64,000 bases of DNA, from assembly GCF_022569295.1 (NCBI RefSeq), contig NZ_JAKFIA010000001.1, positions 1,441,001 to 1,505,000 on the forward strand, given 5' to 3'. This DNA is from Pedomonas mirosovicensis (GTDB lineage: Bacteria > Pseudomonadota > Alphaproteobacteria > Sphingomonadales > Sphingomonadaceae). The notes beneath the pieces were generated by a model that saw nothing but the letters and a program-made list of their open reading frames with translations, ran no database searches and was not told the DNA's origin. Position 1 is the stretch's first letter, and each line of letters starts with the position of its first letter. Positions 9,324-18,659 of this stretch are shown here, in pieces. Made by a program: the position numbers and the translations under genes.

Positions 9324-10175
9324 TCACGCGAGCCGCACGCCGAGGCTGCCTGCCAGGTCCTGAATGAACTGGGCGGCGACGCGGCCGTTGCGGGAGCCGC
9401 GGGTGGCGGCCCATTCGATGGCCTTGGGGCGGGCGTCTTCCATGCTGATCGGCAGCTTGTAGTAGGCGATGTAGCTTTCGATCATGGCGAGGAAGTTGTC
9501 CTGATCGCAGGAGTGGAAGCCGATCCACAGGCCGAAGCGGTCGGAGAGGGAGACCTTGTCCTCCACCACGTCGCGGGGATTGATGGCGTCCCGCTTCTCA
9601 TTCTCCATGATGTCGCGCGGGATGAGGTGGCGGCGGTTGGAGGTGGCGTAGAACAGGCAATTGGTTGGCCGGCCCTCAAGCCCGCCTTCCAGCACGGCCT
9701 TCAGCGCCTTGTAGCGGCTGTCGCCCGCATCGAAGGACAGATCGTCGCAGTAGAGCAGGAACAGGCGTTGCGCCTGGCCGAGGCGGCGCATGAGCTGGGG
9801 CAGGGTTTCGATGTCGTCCCGGTGGATCTCGACGAGGGCAAAGTCCAGCCCTTCCTCGGTGAGGAGGTGGCCCTGGACGGCCTTGACCAGCGAGCTTTTC
9901 CCCATGCCGCGCGCGCCCCACAGCAGCGCGTTGTTGGCGGGCAGGCCTTGCGCGAAGCGGCGGGTGTTCTCCAGCAGCAGCTGCTTCTGCGTGTCCACGC
10001 CCTTCAGGATGTCCAGCGGCACGCGGGAGATGGCGGTCACCGGCTGGAAGGTTTGGTGCGCCCCGTCCCACACGTAGGCGGGATAGGCGGTCAGGTCGAC
10101 CTCCGGCGCAGGCGGCGGCGCGAGCCGGTCGAGCGCATCGGCAATGCGGGCGAGAAGGGGGAGGATTTCGGTCAT
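9324..10175 (-). CDS. ATP-binding protein, DUF815 family
   Basis: A 283-residue AAA-type ATPase. Walker A is GARGMGKSS (residues 87-95) and a Walker B-like LLYCDDLSFD lies near 142-151. The segment around LLWGARGMGKSSLVKA and the KRDAINPRDVVEDKVSLSDRFG stretch mark the DUF815 family. Its biological role is not established. The start at 10175 was chosen because the 27 residues upstream look non-coding. In alphaproteobacteria this gene often sits next to yajC, as here, where it is divergent from it. Confidence 0.85.
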   Translation of the reverse strand: MTEILPLLARIADALDRLAPPPAPEVDLTAYPAYVWDGAHQTFQPVTAISRVPLDILKGVDTQKQLLLENTRRFAQGLPANNALLWGARGMGKSSLVKAVQGHLLTEEGLDFALVEIHRDDIETLPQLMRRLGQAQRLFLLYCDDLSFDAGDSRYKALKAVLEGGLEGRPTNCLFYATSNRRHLIPRDIMENEKRDAINPRDVVEDKVSLSDRFGLWIGFHSCDQDNFLAMIESYIAYYKLPISMEDARPKAIEWAATRGSRNGRVAAQFIQDLAGSLGVRLA

Positions 10176-10343
10176 TGGCACTTGCTCGTCACTTGGTCCA
10201 TCCCCATTTGCCAGGCTTGCCCCGCAACGGGTGAACCGGCGGCAAAGGCCCCTCATGGAGCCGCGCCGTCGTCAAACATTGCGAAATGGGGTGTCGTCTG
10301 TATAGTCGCCGCCACATCTCTGACCAATTGGAAACCGTGGACG

Positions 10344-10688
10344 ATGTTCATTTCTACTGCATACGCCCAAACCGCGACCGGGGCCGCTGCTGGCGGCGCC
10401 AACCCCTTCATGCAGCTTTTGCCGCTGATCGCGATCTTCGTCATCTTCTACTTCTTCCTCATTCGCCCGCAGCAGAAGCGGATGAAGCAGCATCGCGAGA
10501 TGGTGAACAACGTGAAGCGCGGCGATAAGGTCGTGACCTCCGGCGGTCTCGTCGGCAAGGTGACCCGCGTTGACGAGACGGAAGTGCAGGTGGAAATCGC
10601 CGAAGGCGTCCGCGTGCAGGTTGTGAAGTCGACGCTGGCTGAGGTGCGCGCCAAGGGCGAGCCGGCCAACGACGACGTCAAGAAATAA
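10344..10688 (+). CDS. yajC: Preprotein translocase subunit YajC
   Basis: A 114-residue single-span membrane protein. The hydrophobic helix LLPLIAIFVIFYFFLIRPQQKR (about residues 24-45) with the RPQQKRMKQH signature is diagnostic. YajC associates with SecDF and SecYEG and also with AcrB. The ATG at 10344 starts just before the short Ala/Gly periplasmic segment. secD starts 20 bases downstream. Confidence 0.95.
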   Translation: MFISTAYAQTATGAAAGGANPFMQLLPLIAIFVIFYFFLIRPQQKRMKQHREMVNNVKRGDKVVTSGGLVGKVTRVDETEVQVEIAEGVRVQVVKSTLAEVRAKGEPANDDVKK

Positions 10689-10708
10689 TCAGGCCATCGG
10701 CCCCGACC

Positions 10709-12319
<1,611 letters not shown>

Positions 12320-12334
12320 GGGGAGGGATGATCC

Positions 12335-13687
12335 ATGCTTCTCAAGCTCATCCCCGACAACACCAACATCAACTTCCTCAAGTGGAAGTATGTGGCCACG
12401 GCCCTTTCGGTGCTGCTCATCATCGCGTCCATCGCGCTGGTGGCGGTGCGGGGCCTCAACTTCGGCATCGACTTCAAGGGCGGCATCCTCATGGAGGTGG
12501 GCTTCACCCAGGCCCCCGACCTTGACGACATGCGCGGCGACCTGAACCGGCTGGATCTGGGCGACGTGAGCCTGCAGGAATTTGGCAGCGACCGGCAGAT
12601 CGCCATTCGCCTGCCCCAGCAGGAAGGCGGCGAGAAGGGCCAGCAGGCGGCCGTCGCCAAGGTGAAGGAGGCGCTGACCGCTGATTACGGCGACGGCGTC
12701 AGCTTCCGCCGCGTGGAATCCGTGGGCGGCAAGGTGTCGGGCGAGTTGCTCACCGACGCGTCGCTGGCCATCGGCCTCGCCATGCTGGCGGTGGCCATCT
12801 ACATCTGGTTCCGCTTCGAATGGCAGTTTGGCGTCGGCGCGCTGCTCAGCCTCGTGCACGACGTTGCCATCACCTTCGGCTTCCTGGCGTTGACCCAGAT
12901 GGAGTTCGACCTCAACATGGTGGCGGCGCTGCTGACCACGGTCGGCTACTCGCTCAACGATACCGTCGTCGTTTACGACCGCGTTCGCGAGAACCTGCGG
13001 AAGTATCGCAAGATGGACATGGAGCCGCTGCTCAACCTCACGGTCAACGAGACGCTGTCGCGCACCATCATGACCTCGCTCTCCACGGGGCTTGCGCTGC
13101 TGGCGCTGCTGATCTTCGGTGGCGAGGTGGTTCGCGGCTTCACCGCCGCCATGCTGCTGGGCGTTGTCATCGGTACCTTCTCGTCCATCTACGTGGCCGC
13201 GCCGCTGCTGATCTGGATGAAGGTCGGCCCGCACACCTTCCTCGCCAATGAGGAAGGCAAGGGCGACAGCAAGGTTGAAAAAGACCGGCAAGGCGGCGCT
13301 CTGATGGCGAAGCTGGAAGCCACGCCGCCGCGTCAGGGAGCCCTGTCGATCCAGGGTTACACGGCCGGCGGCTACCGGGTGGGCGGCATCGCCCATCAGG
13401 GCGGCGTGATCGTGACGCCAGAACGGGTGGAAACCTGGCCGGTCACGAACCTCGCCGACGCCCGGGTGGAGGACTTCCAGCTGGTGACGAGCGAGCAGCC
13501 GCCCATCGAGGTGCTGCTCATCGGCACCGGGCCGACCATGGCCCGCCCGCCCGCAAGCCTGCTGGACGCACTGCGGGCCACCGGCCTGGCGGTGGATTTC
13601 ATGGACAGCCGCGCCGCTGCCCGCACCTATAACGTGCTGGTGGCCGAAAACCGGCGTATCGCGGCGGCCCTGCTGCCAATCGGCTGA
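12335..13687 (+). CDS. secF: Protein translocase subunit SecF fused in frame to an Mth938-like domain
   Basis: The first 310 or so residues are SecF: an N-terminal helix, the GIDFKGG motif, the SLNDTVVVYDRVREN stretch with the conserved Asp, and terminal helices. SecF normally ends here, but the frame continues into a complete 127-residue Mth938/DUF498 domain (from about residue 324). The joint looks like a fused pair of genes: at 13302-13306 a TGATG, the classic stop/start overlap, lies one frame off. Removing one A from the run at 13278-13282 would end SecF as VEKTGKAAL followed by TGA. So this is either a true fusion or a one-base insertion or sequencing error. Confidence 0.88.
   Translation: MLLKLIPDNTNINFLKWKYVATALSVLLIIASIALVAVRGLNFGIDFKGGILMEVGFTQAPDLDDMRGDLNRLDLGDVSLQEFGSDRQIAIRLPQQEGGEKGQQAAVAKVKEALTADYGDGVSFRRVESVGGKVSGELLTDASLAIGLAMLAVAIYIWFRFEWQFGVGALLSLVHDVAITFGFLALTQMEFDLNMVAALLTTVGYSLNDTVVVYDRVRENLRKYRKMDMEPLLNLTVNETLSRTIMTSLSTGLALLALLIFGGEVVRGFTAAMLLGVVIGTFSSIYVAAPLLIWMKVGPHTFLANEEGKGDSKVEKDRQGGALMAKLEATPPRQGALSIQGYTAGGYRVGGIAHQGGVIVTPERVETWPVTNLADARVEDFQLVTSEQPPIEVLLIGTGPTMARPPASLLDALRATGLAVDFMDSRAAARTYNVLVAENRRIAAALLPIG
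13304..13687 (+). CDS. Mth938-like (DUF498) domain, likely ancestral separate gene
   Basis: A 127-residue domain starting at the ATG at 13304 (MAKLEATPPRQGALSIQG). It is normally a free-standing gene next to secF in alphaproteobacteria; the human relative NDUFAF3 assists respiratory complex I assembly. The IEVLLIGTG and DSRAAARTYNVL segments match the family. As read it is continuous with secF, but it could also be translated from this internal start. A strong terminator follows 34 bases later. Confidence 0.7.
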   Translation: MAKLEATPPRQGALSIQGYTAGGYRVGGIAHQGGVIVTPERVETWPVTNLADARVEDFQLVTSEQPPIEVLLIGTGPTMARPPASLLDALRATGLAVDFMDSRAAARTYNVLVAENRRIAAALLPIG

Positions 13688-13721
13688 GCGGTTCGGGCTT
13701 TCCGCTCCGGCAAGAACGGAT

Positions 13722-13755
13722 AAGCGCGGTCCTTCGGGGCCGCGCTTTTCTTTTG
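13722..13755 (+). terminator. Intrinsic terminator of the yajC-secDF operon
   Basis: An 11-bp stem, AAGCGCGGTCC with GGGCCGCGCTT, closed by a stable TTCG tetraloop and followed by TTCTTTT. Confidence 0.88.
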
Positions 13756-13769
13756 GTTTGAATTACAGG

Positions 13770-13976
13770 CTCATAGGAGGGTCGCGGACCCGCCTGGCAA
13801 CCTCCCGGCATTTTCAGGCCGCGCCCGGTCCCGGCCGTCGTGCGGGCTGGAGAGGAGATGAAGACGCTCCCTAAAATCATTCAATGTGAGTGGCGGATGG
13901 CTCGGGAGCTGGTGACAGGCGCGGCCCGAAAAATGAACAGGGGGTGCAGGAGATTATAGATCCCTCTGCATAATCT
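13770..13976. repeat. Two-ended extragenic hairpin element, copy 3 (degenerate)
   Basis: Lies between the convergent sec operon and ampR, after the sec terminator. The left end has GGAGGGTCGCGGACCCGCC, then CCTCCCGGCATTTT and CAGGCCGCGCC. The right end has GGCGCGGCCCG, AATGAACAGGGGG and a decayed TGCAGGAGAT/ATCCCTCTGCA hairpin ending in TAATC. The inner tracts are better kept than the hairpins. Confidence 0.55.
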
Positions 13977-14019
13977 CTACTTGTGCGCCTCCGCGCACGA
14001 GGGAAGCGGCGATCCCGCT

Positions 14020-14883
14020 TCAGACCGTATCCTTCAACCACTGGCGGAAGGCGGCCATGGCGGGGGTGTCCTGCCGGGACATGAGGCGGGTGAGCCAGTA
14101 GCTGCCGCAGTGGATTTCGATGGGAAAGGGGCGCACGAGACGCTCGGTTCGCAGGTCTTGCTCGAACATGGCGGGCGGCGCCAGCGCAACGCCGCGCCCA
14201 AGGGTGGCCGAGGCGACCATGAGGGCAGAGCTGTCGAACACCGCGCCCTTGAGCGGTGGGCAGCGCATGCCTGCGGCTTCGAACCAGCGCGGCCACTCGT
14301 CAGCGCGGTAGGAGCGCAGCAGGGTCTCGCGGGCGAGGTCCTCCGGATGGGTGAGGCGGGCGGCGAGGGACGAGGCGCATAGGGGCGTCAGCGGCGCGTC
14401 CATGAGGTGGTCGGCGTGGGTGCCGTGCCAGGCACCGTCGCCGAAGCGGATGGCGAGGTCCAGCCCTTCGCCCGCCAGGTCGACGCGGTTGTTGTTGGTG
14501 AGAAGCCGCAGGTCGATGTGCGGGTGGAGGCGGGAGAAGTCGTCGATGCGCGCCAGAAGCCAGCCGACGGCGAAGGTGCCGACGACGCCGAGGGTGAGCA
14601 CCTCGCGCAGGTGACCGCCGGCAAAGCGGTCGAGCGTACCGCCGATCCGGTCGAAGGCGTCGGCGACAACGGGGACAAGCGCCTGTCCCTCGTCAGTGAG
14701 GGCAAGGCCGCGCGGCAGGCGGCGGAACAGGGGCGTGCCGAGGCGGCGTTCCAGTTGGGCGACCTGATGGCTCACCGCCCCCTGGCTGACGCACAGCTCA
14801 GCCGCTGCGCGGGTGAAGCTGAGGTGGCGGGCAGCGGCCTCGAAGGCGCGCAGCGCATTGAGGGGAAGTTGGGCGCGGTCCAT
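14020..14883 (-). CDS. ampR: LysR family regulator, AmpR type
   Basis: A 287-residue LysR regulator very close to AmpR throughout. The N-terminus LPLNALRAFEAAARHLSFTR, the effector-domain start LTLGVVGTFAVGWLL, and the RFGDGAWHGT segment are AmpR hallmarks. AmpR senses peptidoglycan fragments and controls a divergently transcribed beta-lactamase. Here the divergent gene, 114 bases away, is a subclass B3 metallo-beta-lactamase instead of the more usual AmpC, so inducible resistance is a sensible inference. A perfect palindrome lies just before its ATG. Confidence 0.9.
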   Translation of the reverse strand: MDRAQLPLNALRAFEAAARHLSFTRAAAELCVSQGAVSHQVAQLERRLGTPLFRRLPRGLALTDEGQALVPVVADAFDRIGGTLDRFAGGHLREVLTLGVVGTFAVGWLLARIDDFSRLHPHIDLRLLTNNNRVDLAGEGLDLAIRFGDGAWHGTHADHLMDAPLTPLCASSLAARLTHPEDLARETLLRSYRADEWPRWFEAAGMRCPPLKGAVFDSSALMVASATLGRGVALAPPAMFEQDLRTERLVRPFPIEIHCGSYWLTRLMSRQDTPAMAAFRQWLKDTV

Positions 14884-14891
14884 CTATAAAA

Positions 14892-14908
14892 CATGAAATA
14901 ATTTCATG
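14892..14908. promoter_or_regulatory. Perfect palindrome in the ampR-bla intergenic region
   Basis: CATGAAATAATTTCATG, an 8-bp perfect inverted repeat around one A, lies 9 bases before the ampR start and about 90 bases before the beta-lactamase gene. It fits the T-N11-A pattern of LysR sites and is a candidate AmpR operator. Confidence 0.6.
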
Positions 14909-14997
14909 GCTCTGTCGAGAAATGATGCTTTGTCGCGCGCCGCTCCGTTCGGCACTGTGCAGGCATCAGCCGAACAGAGAGGATTTGGAGACGCTCG

Positions 14998-15915
14998 ATG
15001 CGATTAGCCATGAGCTTGATTGGGATAATGGTGGCCGCCATCCTGCCGGCGCAGGCCGGTGACGATCCGCTTTTGCGCCCGATCGCGCCTGACTTTGCAA
15101 GCAGGTGGCTGACGCCCAAAACGCCGGAGCGCCTTTTTGGCAGCACCTACTTCGTCGGCTTCGGCGGCCTCAGCGTGGCGCTGATCGACACCAAGGACGG
15201 GCTTATCCTCATCGATGGCGCGGTGCCGCAGGCGGTGCCGATGATCGAGGAGAATATCCGCCAGCTCGGCTTCTCGCTTCGCGACATCAAGCTGATCCTC
15301 AGCACCGAGCCGCACTACGACCATGCCGGTGGGCTGGCGGCGCTGGCGCGGGATACGGGCGCAACCGTGGTTGCGAGCCCGGAGGGGGCCAAGGTGCTGG
15401 AAGCGGGGTGGAGCGGGCCGGATGATCCCCAGTTCTCCTGGCTGCCGCCGTTTCCGGCCGTGCGCGGGGTGCGCGTCGTTCAGGACGGGGACACGATAAC
15501 GCTTGGCGATACCACGGTAACGGCCGTGGCGACGCCGGGCCACACGGCGGGCTCGATGAGCTGGGCGTGGCAAAGCTGCGAGGGGAAGCGCTGCGCCAAT
15601 GTGGTATTCGCCTCCAGCCTCAATCCGGTTGCGCCGGACGACTATCGCTTTTCCGATTCCGCGCATCAGGAAATCGTGGAGGCTTATGGCCGCAGTTTCG
15701 CGCGGATGCGCGCCGTGCCATGCGATATCCTGATTACGGCCCATCCGGACCAGCCGGCCTGGGATGCCAAGCTTGCCCGGCTGGGCGAACAGCCGGAGAC
15801 AAACCCCTTCATCGACCCCAAGGCGTGCGCGGCCTATGCGGAAGCTTCGGCGCAGCGCCTTGCCGATCGCCTGAAGCAGGAGGGCGGGGCTGGCGAGGAA
15901 CAGGGCGGCAAATAG
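14998..15915 (+). CDS. bla: Subclass B3 metallo-beta-lactamase with a Glu in the zinc site
   Basis: A 305-residue secreted hydrolase with a signal peptide (residues 1-20, cleaved after AQA). The B3-type zinc motif usually written HxHxDH reads E104-P-H106-Y-D108-H109 here. The other ligands are present: H182 in GHTAGSMSW and H249 in ITAHPDQ. Glu at the first position matches active-site variants of B3 enzymes known as B3-E. Substrates probably include carbapenems, but that is inferred. The ATG has a GGAG site 8 bases upstream; a strong bidirectional terminator follows. Confidence 0.88.
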   Translation: MRLAMSLIGIMVAAILPAQAGDDPLLRPIAPDFASRWLTPKTPERLFGSTYFVGFGGLSVALIDTKDGLILIDGAVPQAVPMIEENIRQLGFSLRDIKLILSTEPHYDHAGGLAALARDTGATVVASPEGAKVLEAGWSGPDDPQFSWLPPFPAVRGVRVVQDGDTITLGDTTVTAVATPGHTAGSMSWAWQSCEGKRCANVVFASSLNPVAPDDYRFSDSAHQEIVEAYGRSFARMRAVPCDILITAHPDQPAWDAKLARLGEQPETNPFIDPKACAAYAEASAQRLADRLKQEGGAGEEQGGK

Positions 15916-15932
15916 AAGGTGCCCCAAACAGA

Positions 15933-15965
15933 AACGGCCGCCCAGGCAGTGCCTGGGCGGCCGTT
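15933..15965. terminator. Strong bidirectional terminator between bla and the OMP gene
   Basis: A perfect 15-bp stem (AACGGCCGCCCAGGC / GCCTGGGCGGCCGTT) with an AGT loop. It lies between convergent genes; T-rich sequence is short on both sides. Part of the stem, ACGGCCGCCC, is repeated in the terminator after the second OMP gene. Confidence 0.75.
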
Positions 15966-16018
15966 CCTCCGGCGTGCCTGATCCCTACGGGGGGCCGGGA
16001 CAGGCAGGCCTGACCGGA

Positions 16019-16558
16019 CTAGAAGTGGAAAGCCACGCCGGTCTTCACCTGATGGCGGCGGTAGCCTTCCTCGCCATTGGTGTAGTCGTAGCCCACGCGC
16101 ACGGTGGCCTGCGGGGTGATGGCGTACTCGACGCCGCCGCCCAGAACCAGGGCGTCGGTGTTGAAGCCGTCCTTATCGTCCGCGTACTTCACCTTGGTGC
16201 GGATGTTGTCATAACCGATCTTGCCGTAGACCATGGTGTTCTCAAGCGGCAGCACGCCGACGCGGGCGGCGATGCCGAACGTACGGCCAGCCTCGACCTC
16301 GGCCTCATCGGCGCCGGCGCCGAAGGTCTCGTCGGCGGTCGACAGGGCAGCATTGCCCTCAACGCCCAGCACCAGGCGGTCGGCAACCTTCTTGTTGTAG
16401 CCGGCGATCACGCCATAGGTGAGGCCCTGGCCAATTGCACCGTGGGTGTCTTCCCAGCCCAGTTCAACGCCGCCGTAAGCGCCGTTGAAAGCCTCGGCGT
16501 GGGCGAGAGCGGGGGTCATGCTAAGAGCGGCAGCGGCCGCGAGAAGATAGGTCTTCAT
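16019..16558 (-). CDS. Outer membrane beta-barrel protein, copy A
   Basis: A 179-residue exported protein. Its signal peptide ends near residue 22 (ALAHA). The mature part is a small eight-stranded-barrel type OMP with alternating strands, glycine/aromatic repeats, and a terminal Phe (GVAFHF) typical of substrates of the BAM complex. It resembles the Opa/OmpA-like OMP_b-brl family. It is a tandem duplicate of the next gene, with the GGGVEYAI, RVGYDYTNGE and RRHQ segments shared. Start 16558 gives the signal peptide; the reading frame extends upstream without support. Function is unknown. Confidence 0.8.
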   Translation of the reverse strand: MKTYLLAAAAALSMTPALAHAEAFNGAYGGVELGWEDTHGAIGQGLTYGVIAGYNKKVADRLVLGVEGNAALSTADETFGAGADEAEVEAGRTFGIAARVGVLPLENTMVYGKIGYDNIRTKVKYADDKDGFNTDALVLGGGVEYAITPQATVRVGYDYTNGEEGYRRHQVKTGVAFHF

Positions 16559-16920
16559 AATGATACTCCTCATGGACTTCCGGAAGGAGGGGGCCTCCCG
16601 TGCATCCGAGATCGGAGCCGATTGTGGCGGCAAATGGCCGGAATGAAGCCGTTTTTGCCTCATTTCGGGTCCATGGCGGCGAAACGTTTTGACGAAGCGA
16701 CGGGCTGACATGGAAGTGTAACAATCTGCCTAGGCGGAAGTATGAAGCATTTGATTTAAAAGCGCTTTTCCGTTCATTTTCGGTTCAGATAAGGAGGGCT
16801 TTTGACCGCCGAAGCGCTTCCAGGCAGAGTCGAGACGGCCGCCCGGGCGGGAAACCGGGGCGGCCGTGGGGAGGGGACGCGGAACAGAAGACGGGCCGTC
16901 AGAAAAGACGGGATAATCGC
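16559..16920 (-). promoter_or_regulatory. Upstream region of OMP copy A
   Basis: About 360 bases between the two OMP genes. It holds the promoter region and ribosome-binding site of copy A (AGGAG on the minus strand near 16567-16571), AT-rich stretches near 16720-16790, and the terminator of copy B. No gene was seen. Confidence 0.45.
16835..16867 (-). terminator. Terminator-like hairpin after OMP copy B
   Basis: Ten-base arms ACGGCCGCCC (16835-16844) and GGGCGGCCGT (16858-16867) form a GC-rich stem. It lies downstream of the OMP B stop on the minus strand. The arm sequence is the same as the core of the terminator at 15933. Confidence 0.55.
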
Positions 16921-17490
16921 CTAGAAGTGGAAGGCTATGCCCGACTTGATCTGATGGCGGCGGAAGCCATCCTCGCCGTTGGTATAGTCGTAGCCAACGC
17001 GCAAGGTGGCCGAGGGCATGATGGCATATTCAACGCCGCCGCCGAGGACGATGGCGTCGTTATTGAAGCCGTTGTCGAGCCCCAGCGGATCGGGGTTGTA
17101 CTCCAGGCGGGTGCGGACGTTCTCATAGCCCACCTTGCCGAAGAACAGGGTGGTGGGGGCGGCCAGATAGCCAACCCGGCCGGCAATGCCGAACGAGCGG
17201 CCCGCCCGGATTTCGTCATCCGGGCCGATGTCGCCGTCGGCGGTGGACAGCGCCGCCTTGGCCTCGACGCCCGCGACGATCTGGGGCGCAACCTGGGCGT
17301 TGTAACCACCAAAGACACCGTAGTTGAAACCGTTGCCCAAATCGCCACGGTTGTCTTCCCAGCCGATCTCGGCGCCGGCATAAGGGCCGTTGAACAGCTC
17401 GGGCTGGGCAGACTGGGCGTTGGCGAGCGAGGGGGCAAGCGCAGGGGTGAGGGCGAGGCCTGTTGCGGCGATAAGAAGATAGGGCTTCAT
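16921..17490 (-). CDS. Outer membrane beta-barrel protein, copy B
   Basis: A 189-residue paralogue of the OMP at 16019-16558, with the same architecture: signal peptide to about residue 25 (ANA), glycine-rich strands, GGGVEYAIMP, RVGYDYTNGE, then a C-terminal Phe. The two copies differ mainly in loop regions, as expected after tandem duplication followed by surface-loop divergence. A GGAGAG ribosome-binding site lies before the ATG. Function is unknown; roles in structure, adhesion or transport are possible. Confidence 0.8.
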   Translation of the reverse strand: MKPYLLIAATGLALTPALAPSLANAQSAQPELFNGPYAGAEIGWEDNRGDLGNGFNYGVFGGYNAQVAPQIVAGVEAKAALSTADGDIGPDDEIRAGRSFGIAGRVGYLAAPTTLFFGKVGYENVRTRLEYNPDPLGLDNGFNNDAIVLGGGVEYAIMPSATLRVGYDYTNGEDGFRRHQIKSGIAFHF

Positions 17491-17656
17491 CGTTCACTCT
17501 CCTCTGAGTGAGTCAGGGATTGGAAACGGCTGATCTTCTGCTCACCTTTCAGAGAGCCCCGCGAATGTGGCAGCAGCAGGCCGGAATTGCCCCATTCCTG
17601 CCCACAAGCGGCAAGGCGTTGTTGCATGTCGGCGGTCAGGCGTTTAGGTGCGACGA

Positions 17657-18505
17657 ATGCAGAAAGCAGATGCCCATTGCGCGGAGCTTGTCCGCGAGCA
17701 GGATCACGACCGGTATCTCACGGCGCTTTATGCGGCTGAGTCCGCGCGGCCGGCGCTGTTTGCGCTTTATGCCTTCAATGTGGAGCTTGCACGGGTGCGC
17801 GAGCAGGTCTCCCAGCCCATGCTGGGTGATATCCGCCTCACCTGGTGGCGCGAGGGGGTGGAGACCGCCTACGCCGGCGCGCCCCGGCCGCATCCGGTGC
17901 TGGAGGCCATCAGCGCCCATGTGGTGATGGCGGGCGTGCCGCGCGCGTTGCTGGAGAGCTGCATCGAGGCGCGGCTGACCGATGTCTATGGCGAGCAGCC
18001 CTCCAGCGTGCAGGAGCTGTGCGCCTATGCGGACCTCAGTGGCGGCGCGCTGGCCGAGGCGGCGCTGTGGGTATGCCTGGGCCATGCGCCCGATCCGCTG
18101 CTCACCAAGGCGGTGCGCTGGGTGGGGCAGGCGTGGACGCTGACCGGCATCATCCGCGCTATCGGCTTTCACGCCGCCATGCAGCGGGTGATGCTGCCCG
18201 CCGACGAACTGGTGAAGGTGGGCCTCCAGCCCGAGAGCCTCTATCAGGGCGAAATCGGCGCGGAGGTGGTGGACGCTGTGCGGGCGGTCCACGCCGCGGC
18301 GGCCGAGGCGCTGGAAGCCGCCCGGCCGGTGCTGCGGCGGGCCTCGGCGCGGTCGCGCCCGGCCTGGCTGCTGGCCCCGCTGGTGCGGGACTATCTCGCC
18401 CGCATCAAGGCGGCAGGCTTCGACATTCGCTCGGCCGATCTGGAGCGGGGCGCGCTTCGCCGCCAGATCAGCCTGTTCTGGGCCGGCTCCACCGGCCGTT
18501 ACTGA
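17657..18505 (+). CDS. Squalene/phytoene synthase-like protein (NDUFAF6-like)
   Basis: About 282 residues of the squalene/phytoene synthase fold. The segment LFALYAFNVELARVREQVS followed by GDIRLTWWRE is typical. It lacks the paired Asp-rich DxxxD motifs expected of a true terpenoid synthase: the first region reads NVELARV and the second YQGEIGA. That fits the NDUFAF6-like branch, linked to complex I assembly, rather than carotenoid or hopanoid synthesis. ATG 17657 is used; a GTG lies nine bases upstream. It is divergent from the OMP pair. Confidence 0.7.
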   Translation: MQKADAHCAELVREQDHDRYLTALYAAESARPALFALYAFNVELARVREQVSQPMLGDIRLTWWREGVETAYAGAPRPHPVLEAISAHVVMAGVPRALLESCIEARLTDVYGEQPSSVQELCAYADLSGGALAEAALWVCLGHAPDPLLTKAVRWVGQAWTLTGIIRAIGFHAAMQRVMLPADELVKVGLQPESLYQGEIGAEVVDAVRAVHAAAAEALEAARPVLRRASARSRPAWLLAPLVRDYLARIKAAGFDIRSADLERGALRRQISLFWAGSTGRY

Positions 18506-18659
18506 CGCGCGGCGGCCTGCGGGCTCGTCTTCTTCTACGACTCTTGCCTCGCTGACGGCACGGCGACAATGGGCTAAGCTGCTCTCCCAAGGCGTCTGCT
18601 GGTTGAACCCCGCGGCGAACCGGCAGGCCGCCTGAGACATCCCTCATGCGGAGCTGGCC

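Noticed and set aside
17657-18505. Carotenoid or hopanoid squalene/phytoene synthase
   Set aside because: The Asp-rich catalytic motifs are not present and no isoprenoid genes are adjacent, so an NDUFAF6-like call is safer.
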